Position numbers and translations under genes: made by a program | Notes under the pieces: generated by a model | Database searches by the model: none | Told to the model about the DNA's origin: nothing | What the model saw: only the letters and a program-made list of their open reading frames with translations | Shown: in pieces, positions 8,948-16,561 of the stretch | How the letters are laid out: each line of letters opens with the position of its first letter | How positions within the stretch are numbered: position 1 is the stretch's first letter | Source of the DNA: an uncultured Bacilli bacterium | GTDB taxonomy: Bacteria > Bacillota_I > Bacilli_A > RF39 > UBA660 | Assembly (NCBI GenBank): GCA_910584655.1 | Contig: CAJUBJ010000001.1 | Location: 1 to 64,000, forward strand | DNA length: 64,000 nt | Reading direction: 5' to 3'

Positions 8948-9967
8948 ATGGCAAATAATATTACAGAACATTTTGATATTGAAAAAGTTGATAAAAAAGT
9001 TCAAGAAATGGAACAACTTTTTGGTAGGCTTGCAGATACTATTACATCTATGAAAGATTATTTTAAACAAAATGTAAATAGTAATCCTGATTCAGCACTT
9101 TATGGAGAATATGGAGATGTTCTTCTTCAAACATTTGAAGCAAATATTGGAGATTCTGATGATTTTATAAGAAGTTTTGATAGTTGGTCTCAATTTGTAT
9201 CTATTGTAAGAAAAAATAATGTAGATTTATTAAATGTAGCGAATGAGACTTATGCTGGAGAAGGTCATGGCAATTCTGATATTAATGCTGTAAAAACTAC
9301 ATCTCCTAAACCAGAAACAGTGTATGGTAATGGATCAGAAGAAACAGATGGAAACATAACAGAAAAAAATGCTGTTAGTGGGGCTGTGGCAACTGGAATT
9401 GGAGCTGTAGCTTTCGGAACAGCAAATTTTAAAGATACTAGACAAGAAAAAATTAACAATTTTGAAGATATTTCTGGCAATAGACAAAAAGTAACTTTTC
9501 CAGTATCAGAAGATGATAATGAATTAAGAAATAATGTTGGGATTCGTCAACAATCGAGAAAAGAACAATTTCAAAATGCTTATGATAGAGAAAATATATT
9601 GTTGAATGAAGATTTTTCACATAAAGAAGAAACGATTACTAAAAATCAGACACCTTTAGTAGTTGGTAATAAAAATATAAGTACTGGTGCTGCTCATTTT
9701 GAGACTTTAGAAGGAATTGATTCTTCACAAAAGTTTAGAACATTAAAGCAGGCACCAGAAGTTAATTTAGAAAAGATTTCTAAAGAAATGTCGGATGAAA
9801 AAATAGAAAATTTGCGAATGTATACAGATTTAAATTCATTTCCTGAGTTTAGTGAAACAACAGAACTTCTAAGAAAAGAATCTAGTCCAATGTTAAAAAG
9901 AAATCAGGAGACTTTTGTTGACTATAATGTTCTTGATTCTGTTGATTTAACAAATATGAAAGTTTAG
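8948..9967 (+). CDS. ESX-associated protein with WXG100-like N-terminal domain and variable tail
   Basis: 339 residues. Residues 1-100 form a helical hairpin with YG (Tyr52-Gly53) where W-x-G would be, then LL...F...FDSWSQFV. This pattern is shared with the protein at 15200-16084 (Tyr54-Gly55, then LL...F...FNNWSTVV), so the two are paralogues in the two cassettes. A short Ala/Gly-rich hydrophobic patch (SGAVATGIGAVAFG, about 145-158) is followed by a hydrophilic, probably disordered tail with no recognisable domain. It is likely an exported substrate; the function of the tail is unknown. Confidence 0.7.
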   Translation: MANNITEHFDIEKVDKKVQEMEQLFGRLADTITSMKDYFKQNVNSNPDSALYGEYGDVLLQTFEANIGDSDDFIRSFDSWSQFVSIVRKNNVDLLNVANETYAGEGHGNSDINAVKTTSPKPETVYGNGSEETDGNITEKNAVSGAVATGIGAVAFGTANFKDTRQEKINNFEDISGNRQKVTFPVSEDDNELRNNVGIRQQSRKEQFQNAYDRENILLNEDFSHKEETITKNQTPLVVGNKNISTGAAHFETLEGIDSSQKFRTLKQAPEVNLEKISKEMSDEKIENLRMYTDLNSFPEFSETTELLRKESSPMLKRNQETFVDYNVLDSVDLTNMKV

Positions 9968-9986
9968 TTAGTTGGCGAGGTGTGTT

Positions 9987-10211
9987 ATGGATAAGGTTAT
10001 ATCAAATATTACAAGTCTTATAAGTGATTTAGAAACTATATTAGAAAAATGTAATGATGAAACTATTGAAAGCACAAATAGTAAGTGGTCTAGTATTAAA
10101 ATTATAATAGAAAATGATATATCATCTTTACAGGGGCTTATTAATAAATTACAGATGAAACAAGAAAAAATGCAAGCAATACGAGCAAAAATAAAAAAGG
10201 GGAGTGAGTAA
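9987..10211 (+). CDS. Short helical protein next to large effector-like protein
   Basis: 74 residues, all predicted helix and strongly coiled-coil (ISSLQGLINKLQMKQEKMQA). The ATG at 9987 follows GCGAGGTG; an earlier TTG lacks a proper ribosome binding site. It ends 2 nt before the 812-aa gene. In characterised Firmicutes type VII operons, small helical targeting partners are encoded immediately before the large toxin they escort. This gene, and the 143-aa gene at 16110 in cassette 2, sit in that position. The chaperone role is inference from position and shape only. Confidence 0.65.
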   Translation: MDKVISNITSLISDLETILEKCNDETIESTNSKWSSIKIIIENDISSLQGLINKLQMKQEKMQAIRAKIKKGSE

Positions 10212-10213
10212 AT

Positions 10214-12652
10214 ATGGCAGATTGTAAAATAAAATGCTCAACTCCTAATATTGAAAAAACTATAAATGAAATTGAGAGTGCTCAGTTACATATTGATAGT
10301 ATATTTAAAGAGGTTAATAATTATGTAACTTATGAAAAAAGAACTTCTGGTGCTTGGATTGAGGAAAATGTAAACTCATATAAAACAACTTCTGAGGAAA
10401 AAGAAAATGGTTCATTTTTAGATAGTTTAGGAAATGTTATAATAAAATATATTACTGTTTTCTTTTATACTGCTTGTTGTGGACCGACTTGTAACTCTAT
10501 TTCGGCGGCACAAGAGGCTCAACGATTGTTTAACAATAATAAAATTACAGAATATAATGGTGTAGTTGATAGTTTAATGGAAGAAACTGGTGAAATTGTT
10601 TCTAAAGTAAGTACTCATGTGGCGAAATTAGATAGTATGTTTACTAAAATAAAAAAAGCTGTTGAAAGTTTTGAAAAAGGTGAGATTGCTTTATATGAAG
10701 ATATGTTAGAAAATGCAGAAGATTCGGTGCAATTTGAAAAAGAATATTCTGTTGTAAATACTCCAAAAACTCATGGCAAAAATCAGAATATAGATGTAAT
10801 AGCTTGGGGAGGATTTGGAACAAGTGCAATTGCTTTAAAAGATACTGTAAATTCTCTTGTAACGGAAAGTAAATATGGAACTTCTTCTCAAATTACTACA
10901 GAATTGTATATTGAAAAATATGGTATTACAGATGAAAAAGTAATAAAGAATTTGAGAATTGACGCAGCTAATAAATCTCATAATAATACTATTATTGCTC
11001 GAGATAGTGGATTAGTTAGTATAACCAATTCTTCTCAAATGGCAGAAGCGTATAAAGAGTATTTAGGTGTTGAAGTTTCAGAAGAGGAAGTTGGAGCTAG
11101 AATAGAGTCTGATTTTAAATCTTTAATTGAAGAAGAAACAGGAATGAGTTATGACGAATTTGAAGATATGGTTAAAGATGTATCGGATGTTTATGGAGTT
11201 AATTCGGTTGTAGCTGGAAGTTTAATAACATCTGTTGGTTTGGCTGCTACAGGTGGAATAAAATTAAATACTGATGATTTTACTGAAGAAGAAAAGAAAG
11301 CTATTAATGAATCGAAAATTGCTGCTGGTGATACTCCAGAAGAATTTGGTAATATCATAGCTACTAAGAAAGAACCAACTGATACTGTTGTTGATATACA
11401 AGAGACTTTAAATGGTTCGTTAAATAGTAATGGTGAGCAAATTATAGATCAAATTGTTGAAGAAGATGATTCGTTTGTAGAAGAAGTGTCAGAGGAAGTT
11501 GTTTCTGAACCTAATACGATTGTACCTCCTGTACAAGAGGAATCATCATCACCAGTTATTGCAGAAGTAGATGAAAAACCGCCAGTTGAATTGGATTCTT
11601 ATGATAAGGTTGTTGTTTCTGATGATGTTGCTGATGACATAAAAGATAAGATTGGTGATTTAGCAGAAGCTAACCCGCCAGAAGAATTAGAAAAAGAAAA
11701 GGTTACTAGTGAAGATGTTGATAATCAGGCTAGAGATGAATATTATGCTTCTAAGACTCCGGATCAGTTAGCATCTGATAGAAATAAAGCAATTGAAGAG
11801 TTTGATAAAATGCCTACAGAGGTTAAAGTAAAAGCTTTAGAAGGAATGGGGTATACAACTACTGTTGCTGCTGCACTTGCTGCTGATCAAGTTAAAGGCC
11901 AAGCTGCTTATATTAGAGGATTAGAAGAACAACAATTAGCAATGATTTCTAATAATATTGCTTCTAATCAAGGAGTAAATAATCATGATACTGTCTTTGA
12001 TAACGGACATGATATGTCTTATGTAGAAAGTGGACAAGTCAATAAAGACTTAACACCTACATCTCAAAAAGTTCAAACAGCTCGCCAACAGTTAACTAAT
12101 GCGAAGAATAATTATGATAATTCTGTTACAGAAGCAAATGATTCAATAGATAAAGCTAAAAAAGCAAAAGAAAAATATAATCAAACGTTGAAAAAAATAA
12201 AAGATACAAGTGGAGAAGATCCTAAAAAGTGGACAACTGAACAGATTGATGAATATAATAGTGTTGCAAAAGATTATAATGAAGCGATTGTTGATGTTAA
12301 TAAGGCTGTAAGTAATGTAGATAGTAAAAAAGCAGAATATGAAACTCAAAAAGATAACTATAATGCTGCTTGTGAAGAATATAATCAATTTGCTGCAGAA
12401 GAACTTGAAAAAGGACAAGAAGGAAATATTCTTGCAGAAGAACAAAATGTTGCAACTGGCAATGATAATAATATAACAGATGATATGTTTACAGATGCTT
12501 TAGGGCAACCTCAAAGTGGGGAAAATGAAGGTTCAAAGCCTGTTAGTGATATTCAAAATGTTTCTGATAATATAGAACTTTCTCAAGATAAAGACCCTGT
12601 TATTATATTTACTGATTCGGTAACTTATGAAGATGAAAAAAAGGAGGAATAA
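10214..12652 (+). CDS. Very large acidic coiled-coil type VII-associated protein (cassette 1)
   Basis: 812 residues, not matched to a known toxin. Order: N-terminal helical region with a W-containing segment (GAWIEENVNSY, near residue 47), hydrophobic stretch at about 75-100 (KYITVFFYTACCG), mixed helical region, glycine-rich hydrophobic patch (VVAGSLITSVGLAATGG, about 334-350), very acidic Pro/Glu-rich linker (400-500), then a long coiled coil (about 610-740) and a short strand-like end (VIIFTDSVTYED). The 774-aa protein of cassette 2 has the same order. It follows the short helical gene with a 2-nt gap and is followed by a DUF4176 gene. It could be an exported effector or a structural component replacing missing membrane subunits. 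Confidence 0.7.
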   Translation: MADCKIKCSTPNIEKTINEIESAQLHIDSIFKEVNNYVTYEKRTSGAWIEENVNSYKTTSEEKENGSFLDSLGNVIIKYITVFFYTACCGPTCNSISAAQEAQRLFNNNKITEYNGVVDSLMEETGEIVSKVSTHVAKLDSMFTKIKKAVESFEKGEIALYEDMLENAEDSVQFEKEYSVVNTPKTHGKNQNIDVIAWGGFGTSAIALKDTVNSLVTESKYGTSSQITTELYIEKYGITDEKVIKNLRIDAANKSHNNTIIARDSGLVSITNSSQMAEAYKEYLGVEVSEEEVGARIESDFKSLIEEETGMSYDEFEDMVKDVSDVYGVNSVVAGSLITSVGLAATGGIKLNTDDFTEEEKKAINESKIAAGDTPEEFGNIIATKKEPTDTVVDIQETLNGSLNSNGEQIIDQIVEEDDSFVEEVSEEVVSEPNTIVPPVQEESSSPVIAEVDEKPPVELDSYDKVVVSDDVADDIKDKIGDLAEANPPEELEKEKVTSEDVDNQARDEYYASKTPDQLASDRNKAIEEFDKMPTEVKVKALEGMGYTTTVAAALAADQVKGQAAYIRGLEEQQLAMISNNIASNQGVNNHDTVFDNGHDMSYVESGQVNKDLTPTSQKVQTARQQLTNAKNNYDNSVTEANDSIDKAKKAKEKYNQTLKKIKDTSGEDPKKWTTEQIDEYNSVAKDYNEAIVDVNKAVSNVDSKKAEYETQKDNYNAACEEYNQFAAEELEKGQEGNILAEEQNVATGNDNNITDDMFTDALGQPQSGENEGSKPVSDIQNVSDNIELSQDKDPVIIFTDSVTYEDEKKEE

Positions 12653-12655
12653 AAT

Positions 12656-13000
12656 ATGAAAGAGAAGTATTTACCAATTGGAACTGTAGTTTTATTAAAA
12701 GGTGGAAGAAAAAGAGCTATGATAACAGGTTTTTGTTCTGTAGCTCAAGAAGATCAAGAAAAAATATATGATTATAGTGGGTGTGTTTATCCAGAAGGAT
12801 ATTTAAGTTCAAATCAAGTTTGTTTATTTGACCATGATCAAATTGAAAAAATATTCTTTGTAGGATATGAAGATGAAGAAGAAGTTGCATTTAAAGATAA
12901 ACTTAATAAAATTGTTGCTTCAATTGAAAATTCTTCTGTAGAAGAAGAGAGTGTAGCACCAATGAATGGAACTCCTATAACTCCATTTGCAGGAAATTAG
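12656..13000 (+). CDS. DUF4176 family protein 1
   Basis: 114 residues beginning KYLPIGTVVLLKGG, with IYDYSGCVYPEGY and LFDHDQIEKIFFVGYED. This pattern is typical of DUF4176, a small cytoplasmic-looking beta-rich family found in Firmicutes type VII secretion loci. Its biochemical role is not established. It starts 4 nt after the large coiled-coil gene and ends cassette 1. Two further paralogues end cassette 2, at 18942 and 19398. The C-terminal 25 residues (Glu/Ser then Pro/Thr-rich) are not part of the conserved core. Confidence 0.85.
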   Translation: MKEKYLPIGTVVLLKGGRKRAMITGFCSVAQEDQEKIYDYSGCVYPEGYLSSNQVCLFDHDQIEKIFFVGYEDEEEVAFKDKLNKIVASIENSSVEEESVAPMNGTPITPFAGN

Positions 13001-13028
13001 AAAAAGATTAAATCTTTTTCTTTTTTTT
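12999..13028 (+). terminator. Intrinsic terminator ending type VII cassette 1
   Basis: AGAAAAAGA pairs with TCTTTTTCT around a TTAAA loop, followed by eight T. Confidence 0.8.
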
Positions 13029-13048
13029 GAAATGTTTAAGAAAGATGA

Positions 13049-13077
13049 TTGATTAATTATGGATTATTTTATATAAT
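13049..13077 (+). promoter_or_regulatory. Promoter of type VII cassette 2
   Basis: TTGATT (13049-13054), 17-nt spacer, TATAAT (13072-13077). The transcript would have a leader of about 110 nt (13084-13193) with a hairpin near 13107-13136 (ATATGGGGTT with AACCTATAT). A second TATAAT at 13164-13169 lacks a good -35. Confidence 0.7.
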
Positions 13078-13193
13078 TATATTTATAAGAATATGAAATG
13101 GTAAGGATATGGGGTTTTGGTTAAACCTATATTGTATTCTAATGTTAATAGTATATTCTTAGGTATAATATTACACGAATGGAGGTGCAAAAA

Positions 13194-13493
13194 ATGTCAG
13201 TATTAAGAATGAATAGTGATGGACTTCATCAATTAGCTGGAAATATTAGCAATAAAGCTAATGGTTTTGATAGTTTAATTTCTACTTTTGATACAAATAC
13301 AAAAAATATTACTGAACCATCAGTATGGGATGGGGATGATGCTGTAGCATTTGCTTCTGCAGCAGCAGAATTTAAATCAAATTTAGATAAAGCATCACAA
13401 TTTTTACACAGTGTTGCTAGTGATTTAGAAAGAACTGCTTCTGACTATGATACAACTCATGAAGGTTCAGTAGCAAGATCACAAAATTTATAA
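13194..13493 (+). CDS. WXG100 family protein EsxA-like
   Basis: 99 residues, the size of classic EsxA. The W-x-G turn is Trp45-Asp-Gly (SVWDGDDAVAF), midway between two long helices. This is the most canonical WXG100 protein in the window and is probably secreted by EssC as a dimer. The ribosome binding site GGAGGTG (13181-13187) sits 6 nt before ATG 13194. It is the first gene of cassette 2 and has its own promoter. Confidence 0.9.
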   Translation: MSVLRMNSDGLHQLAGNISNKANGFDSLISTFDTNTKNITEPSVWDGDDAVAFASAAAEFKSNLDKASQFLHSVASDLERTASDYDTTHEGSVARSQNL

Positions 13494-13526
13494 TTATAAA
13501 AAATATAATATGAAAGAGGTGAAAAT

Positions 13527-13847
13527 ATGGCAACAGGAAATACTACTTTTGAGTATGCTACATTTTCAGAAAAATATAATAATATAAAAAATGCTGTAGG
13601 TTCTATGCAAGATGGTGATGCATCAACTATAGGTGGAGTTATTAATAGTAGCAATCTTACTTTAGCTAATGATTTAGAATATGCTGAAGATAGCGTTTGG
13701 GCTTCATCAAAAATGGAAGCATGGAATGATATGTATCCTAGTTTAAAAGCAAGTTTTGAAAAATGTATTAATTTATTAGATGTAGCTAAAGCTACTGCTG
13801 ATGATTATAATGCAATGGAACAAAGAAATACAGGAATTAAACAATAA
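13527..13847 (+). CDS. WXG100-like small protein
   Basis: 106 residues with a helical hairpin and a tryptophan in the turn region (Trp58, VWASSKMEAW), but no glycine in the third position. Residues 50-100 (EDSVWASSKMEAW... then an FEKC-containing helix) resemble the YG-type N-terminal domains at 8948 and 15200. Likely a partner or co-secreted substrate of the EsxA-like protein encoded 33 nt upstream. It is followed by the second copy of the repeated RNA hairpin element. Confidence 0.75.
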   Translation: MATGNTTFEYATFSEKYNNIKNAVGSMQDGDASTIGGVINSSNLTLANDLEYAEDSVWASSKMEAWNDMYPSLKASFEKCINLLDVAKATADDYNAMEQRNTGIKQ

Positions 13848-13851
13848 TAAT

Positions 13852-13908
13852 ATGTACTACGAAAGTAGTACATTGTAAGTTACTAAATTTTAGTGATTTA
13901 CAATGTAT
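13852..13908 (+). promoter_or_regulatory. Two overlapping RNA hairpins, copy 2 of the repeated type VII element
   Basis: Hairpin 1: ATGTACTAC (13852-13860), GAAA loop, GTAGTACAT (13865-13873). Hairpin 2: GTACATTGTAA (13868-13878) pairs with TTACAATGTAT (13898-13908), extended inward by GTTACT/AGTGAT (13879-13884 with 13892-13897). The hairpins share 13868-13873. Relative to copy 1 (8423-8494), the pair A8452-T8487 is replaced by G13875-C13901, a compensatory change. Hairpin 2 is followed by a T-rich stretch and could act as a weak terminator. Confidence 0.75.
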
Positions 13909-13934
13909 TATTTTTAGAGGAAGACGGTGTTTAT

Positions 13935-15185
13935 ATGGCTAATTGGGATTTTACTGTTGATAGTGAATTGCAAAAGGAATTATCAGAGAAAATAAATAAA
14001 TCAGCTGAAAATTATGATGTTAAAGTTGAACAGATGTATAGTCAAATTAGTTCAATGGGACAACATTGGGTTGGTGAAGATTATGATAAGTTTGCAGAAG
14101 GTACAGAAGGATATCATAATGCTTTAAATGATTTATCAGATGGTATGAGAATGTATGCGAAACATTTAGATAAAATGGTAGTTGGTACTGACGAATTGTC
14201 TGCAGAATTGATAGCAATAATCAATAATATTACTGGTACAGCTAATTCTACTGGTTCAGTTGGGACTTCTGGAGCAACTGGTAGTGGCGCAACTAATACG
14301 AATACTCCAAATGGTAATGGTGGTTTAGGAGTTAATGGTGGAGCTAGTGGAACGACTGGAGGAGATTCTGGTGATAATAGTTCTAGTCCAAGCATGAGTT
14401 ATGGTGCTGGTGATGAAGGTGGAGCTGAAACTGAAAATCCAACTAGTGGTTCAAATGGCTTAAATGGTGAAAATGAAGAACCTTTAAAAACAACAGATAA
14501 TCCTGATGTTACAGTAAATTCTTCTATTACAGTATCTTCTGGTCAAGAAGTTAGTTTAAATGGTGAAAAATGTTATTTCTTAATGAGAGATTCAAGTGGA
14601 AAAGATTATTATGTTAAAAGTTTAGATTCTACTGCTCAGGTATTTGTAAATGATGGTAGTGGTCAATTAACTCCTTATACTTCTTATTCTTCAGATAAAA
14701 TTGTTTCTCGTGAAGACTTTGTAAATGACAGAAAACATAACATGGATTATCAATGGAATATTACTTATAATAATGGAACATCACCATATGATTCAGTTGG
14801 AACAAATGTAGAAAAATCTTTTACACAAAATGTTGATCATCCTGATTATACTTTTGTTAATTATGATAGTAATTATTTACAATCAAATGCTACTACTTTG
14901 ACACAACTTTCTGGTATGTCAAATAGTTCTCAGGAATTACCTGAGGTAGTGTATATAGCTCCTAATCAAACTATAAAATATGATAAGCCATGGGATACAT
15001 ATGATAATGTAATAAATGGCGGTAATGAAGGTGCTTATATGATTTATGATTCAACAAAAGATGCTTATTTTGTTTTAAAAAATGGTGCATATAATACAAG
15101 AAGTGAAGGTACTTTTGGATTATGGATATCTAGAGATCAATTATTTGATGAGAGAACTTCAATAACAACATCAATGAATAAATAG
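13935..15185 (+). CDS. WXG100 domain fused to a long linker and a C-terminal domain
   Basis: 416 residues. Residues 1-100 are a WXG100 domain with Trp45-Val-Gly (HWVGEDYDKF). A low-complexity Gly/Ser/Thr/Asn linker covers about 105-195. The remaining roughly 220 residues are a Tyr/Asn/Ser-rich, strand-predicted domain of unknown function (for example CYFLMRDSSGKDYYVKSL) with no catalytic motif I can identify. The build is that of a type VII substrate carrying a surface or effector domain. The ATG at 13935 follows AGAGGA (13916-13921); an earlier in-frame ATT-type start lacks support. It comes directly after RNA element copy 2. Confidence 0.8.
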   Translation: MANWDFTVDSELQKELSEKINKSAENYDVKVEQMYSQISSMGQHWVGEDYDKFAEGTEGYHNALNDLSDGMRMYAKHLDKMVVGTDELSAELIAIINNITGTANSTGSVGTSGATGSGATNTNTPNGNGGLGVNGGASGTTGGDSGDNSSSPSMSYGAGDEGGAETENPTSGSNGLNGENEEPLKTTDNPDVTVNSSITVSSGQEVSLNGEKCYFLMRDSSGKDYYVKSLDSTAQVFVNDGSGQLTPYTSYSSDKIVSREDFVNDRKHNMDYQWNITYNNGTSPYDSVGTNVEKSFTQNVDHPDYTFVNYDSNYLQSNATTLTQLSGMSNSSQELPEVVYIAPNQTIKYDKPWDTYDNVINGGNEGAYMIYDSTKDAYFVLKNGAYNTRSEGTFGLWISRDQLFDERTSITTSMNK

Positions 15186-15199
15186 ATAGGGGCGATTTT

Positions 15200-16084
15200 A
15201 TGGCAGAAAGAAAATTTGAATATGAAGCAATTGCTGAAATATATAAAAGTATGCAAACAATAACTGGTGATTCAAGTAGTTCTGACTCTATTGCGGGAAT
15301 ATTACACAATATAAATGAGGATGTTCATAATTCTGTTGGTGTTTGTGAAGAATCTGTATATGGAGATTTAGGAAATCAATTATTGTTGGATTGGGATAAT
15401 ACTTCTTCTAATTTTGATAATTTTGTTGCTAATTTTAATAATTGGTCAACCGTTGTTGCTCAAGCTGCTGGTGATTATTCAAAATTCGAAGAAGGGGTAA
15501 AAGGATTTAAGGAAGCCAATCCTTTGGGAGTTACTAGTGGTGGAATAAAGGATGCTTATACTAATACATCTTTTTATCATAATTATAAAACGACAAATTC
15601 TCAACAATATCAAAATGATATGGATGAATTAAAATCATTACATGCTATTACTGGTGTTGAGTATGCTTGTGCTGATTCTGAAAGCTTATTAAAACGTCAT
15701 CAGCTTGCTGCAAAGATTATGTTGGCTGGAGATATTGTTTCACTGATTACAATTGCATGGTCAAGCTTTGGAGGAGCTGCTAGTAGTTCTGGCGGAGCTC
15801 CTGCTGCTAATCCAACAACACCAGCTTTACCAGGACCTGTTTCTGGAGGTACTCCAGCTTTAACTGGTACAGTAGCTCAACCTATTAGTGCAGTTACTGA
15901 GCATGTTGCTTTGACAAGTGGAGTTAATCCAGCTGCTCAGACATCTTTACTTAATGCTCTTTCGCAGGCTGAACAAGCTGGAGCAGCTTTTGCTCAACCA
16001 GGAACAAATTGTATTCTTGAATTTTTAGATTCAGCAGGTAAAGTAATAGGTATGTTAACAGAAAGTGGATTTGTTTTAGTATAA
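15200..16084 (+). CDS. ESX-associated protein with WXG100-like N-terminal domain and Ala/Pro-rich tail
   Basis: 294 residues, paralogous over the first 100 to the protein at 8948: Tyr54-Gly55, then a LL...F...FNNWSTVV helix. A hydrophobic helix at about 170-195 (KIMLAGDIVSLITIAW) could insert in a membrane. An Ala/Pro/Gly/Thr-rich segment (195-250) and a small C-terminal region (CILEFLDSAGKVIGMLTES) follow. No enzyme motif is seen. Likely exported through the type VII system; it starts 15 nt after the WXG-fusion gene. Confidence 0.7.
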   Translation: MAERKFEYEAIAEIYKSMQTITGDSSSSDSIAGILHNINEDVHNSVGVCEESVYGDLGNQLLLDWDNTSSNFDNFVANFNNWSTVVAQAAGDYSKFEEGVKGFKEANPLGVTSGGIKDAYTNTSFYHNYKTTNSQQYQNDMDELKSLHAITGVEYACADSESLLKRHQLAAKIMLAGDIVSLITIAWSSFGGAASSSGGAPAANPTTPALPGPVSGGTPALTGTVAQPISAVTEHVALTSGVNPAAQTSLLNALSQAEQAGAAFAQPGTNCILEFLDSAGKVIGMLTESGFVLV

Positions 16085-16109
16085 AATAATTTAATATGGA
16101 GGTGTTACT

Positions 16110-16541
16110 ATGAGAGCTACAAGGACTGATTCTGAGGAATCAAACGGAAGAAGAACAACTGCAACCTATAGTTGTGATACTTCTGGATTTGGGTATTCTA
16201 TTATTACAGATGATATAAAAAATGATTTTAACTTTTTAATAAATGAGTTGCCACAAAAATTAGATAATGCAATGACAGAATTAAATAATGCGGCTGCAAT
16301 TGATAATGCATTTGATTTTGAAAACCAAGCTAGAGTTCATGATTTAACAGTAGCTAGAGATGAAATACAGAGAGATATTAATGCATTAAAAAACGAATTG
16401 TCTCTTTTACATTCTGCTTTTATGACTGATATAAATAACATAAATTTAGAACTTGAATATAACTTTGGATGGATTCTTATTGGTGAAGTTAAAGGTAGTT
16501 CACGAACTGAAGTAATTGAAACTGAAGGTTCAACTAAATAG
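16110..16541 (+). CDS. Helical protein next to large effector-like protein (cassette 2)
   Basis: 143 residues with a charged N terminus and two long helices (about 35-60 and 75-120). Ribosome binding site GGAGGTG before ATG 16110. It occupies the same place as the 74-aa gene of cassette 1, directly before the very large coiled-coil gene, which suggests a dedicated targeting partner. No sequence family is recognised. Confidence 0.65.
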   Translation: MRATRTDSEESNGRRTTATYSCDTSGFGYSIITDDIKNDFNFLINELPQKLDNAMTELNNAAAIDNAFDFENQARVHDLTVARDEIQRDINALKNELSLLHSAFMTDINNINLELEYNFGWILIGEVKGSSRTEVIETEGSTK

Positions 16542-16561
16542 AAAAGTTGGGAGATGATAAT

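Noticed and set aside
14250..14470. Repetitive-looking GGT/ACT-rich stretch
   Set aside because: It encodes the Gly/Ser/Thr/Asn linker of the WXG fusion protein; there are no regular repeat units or spacers, so it is not a CRISPR or tandem-repeat array.
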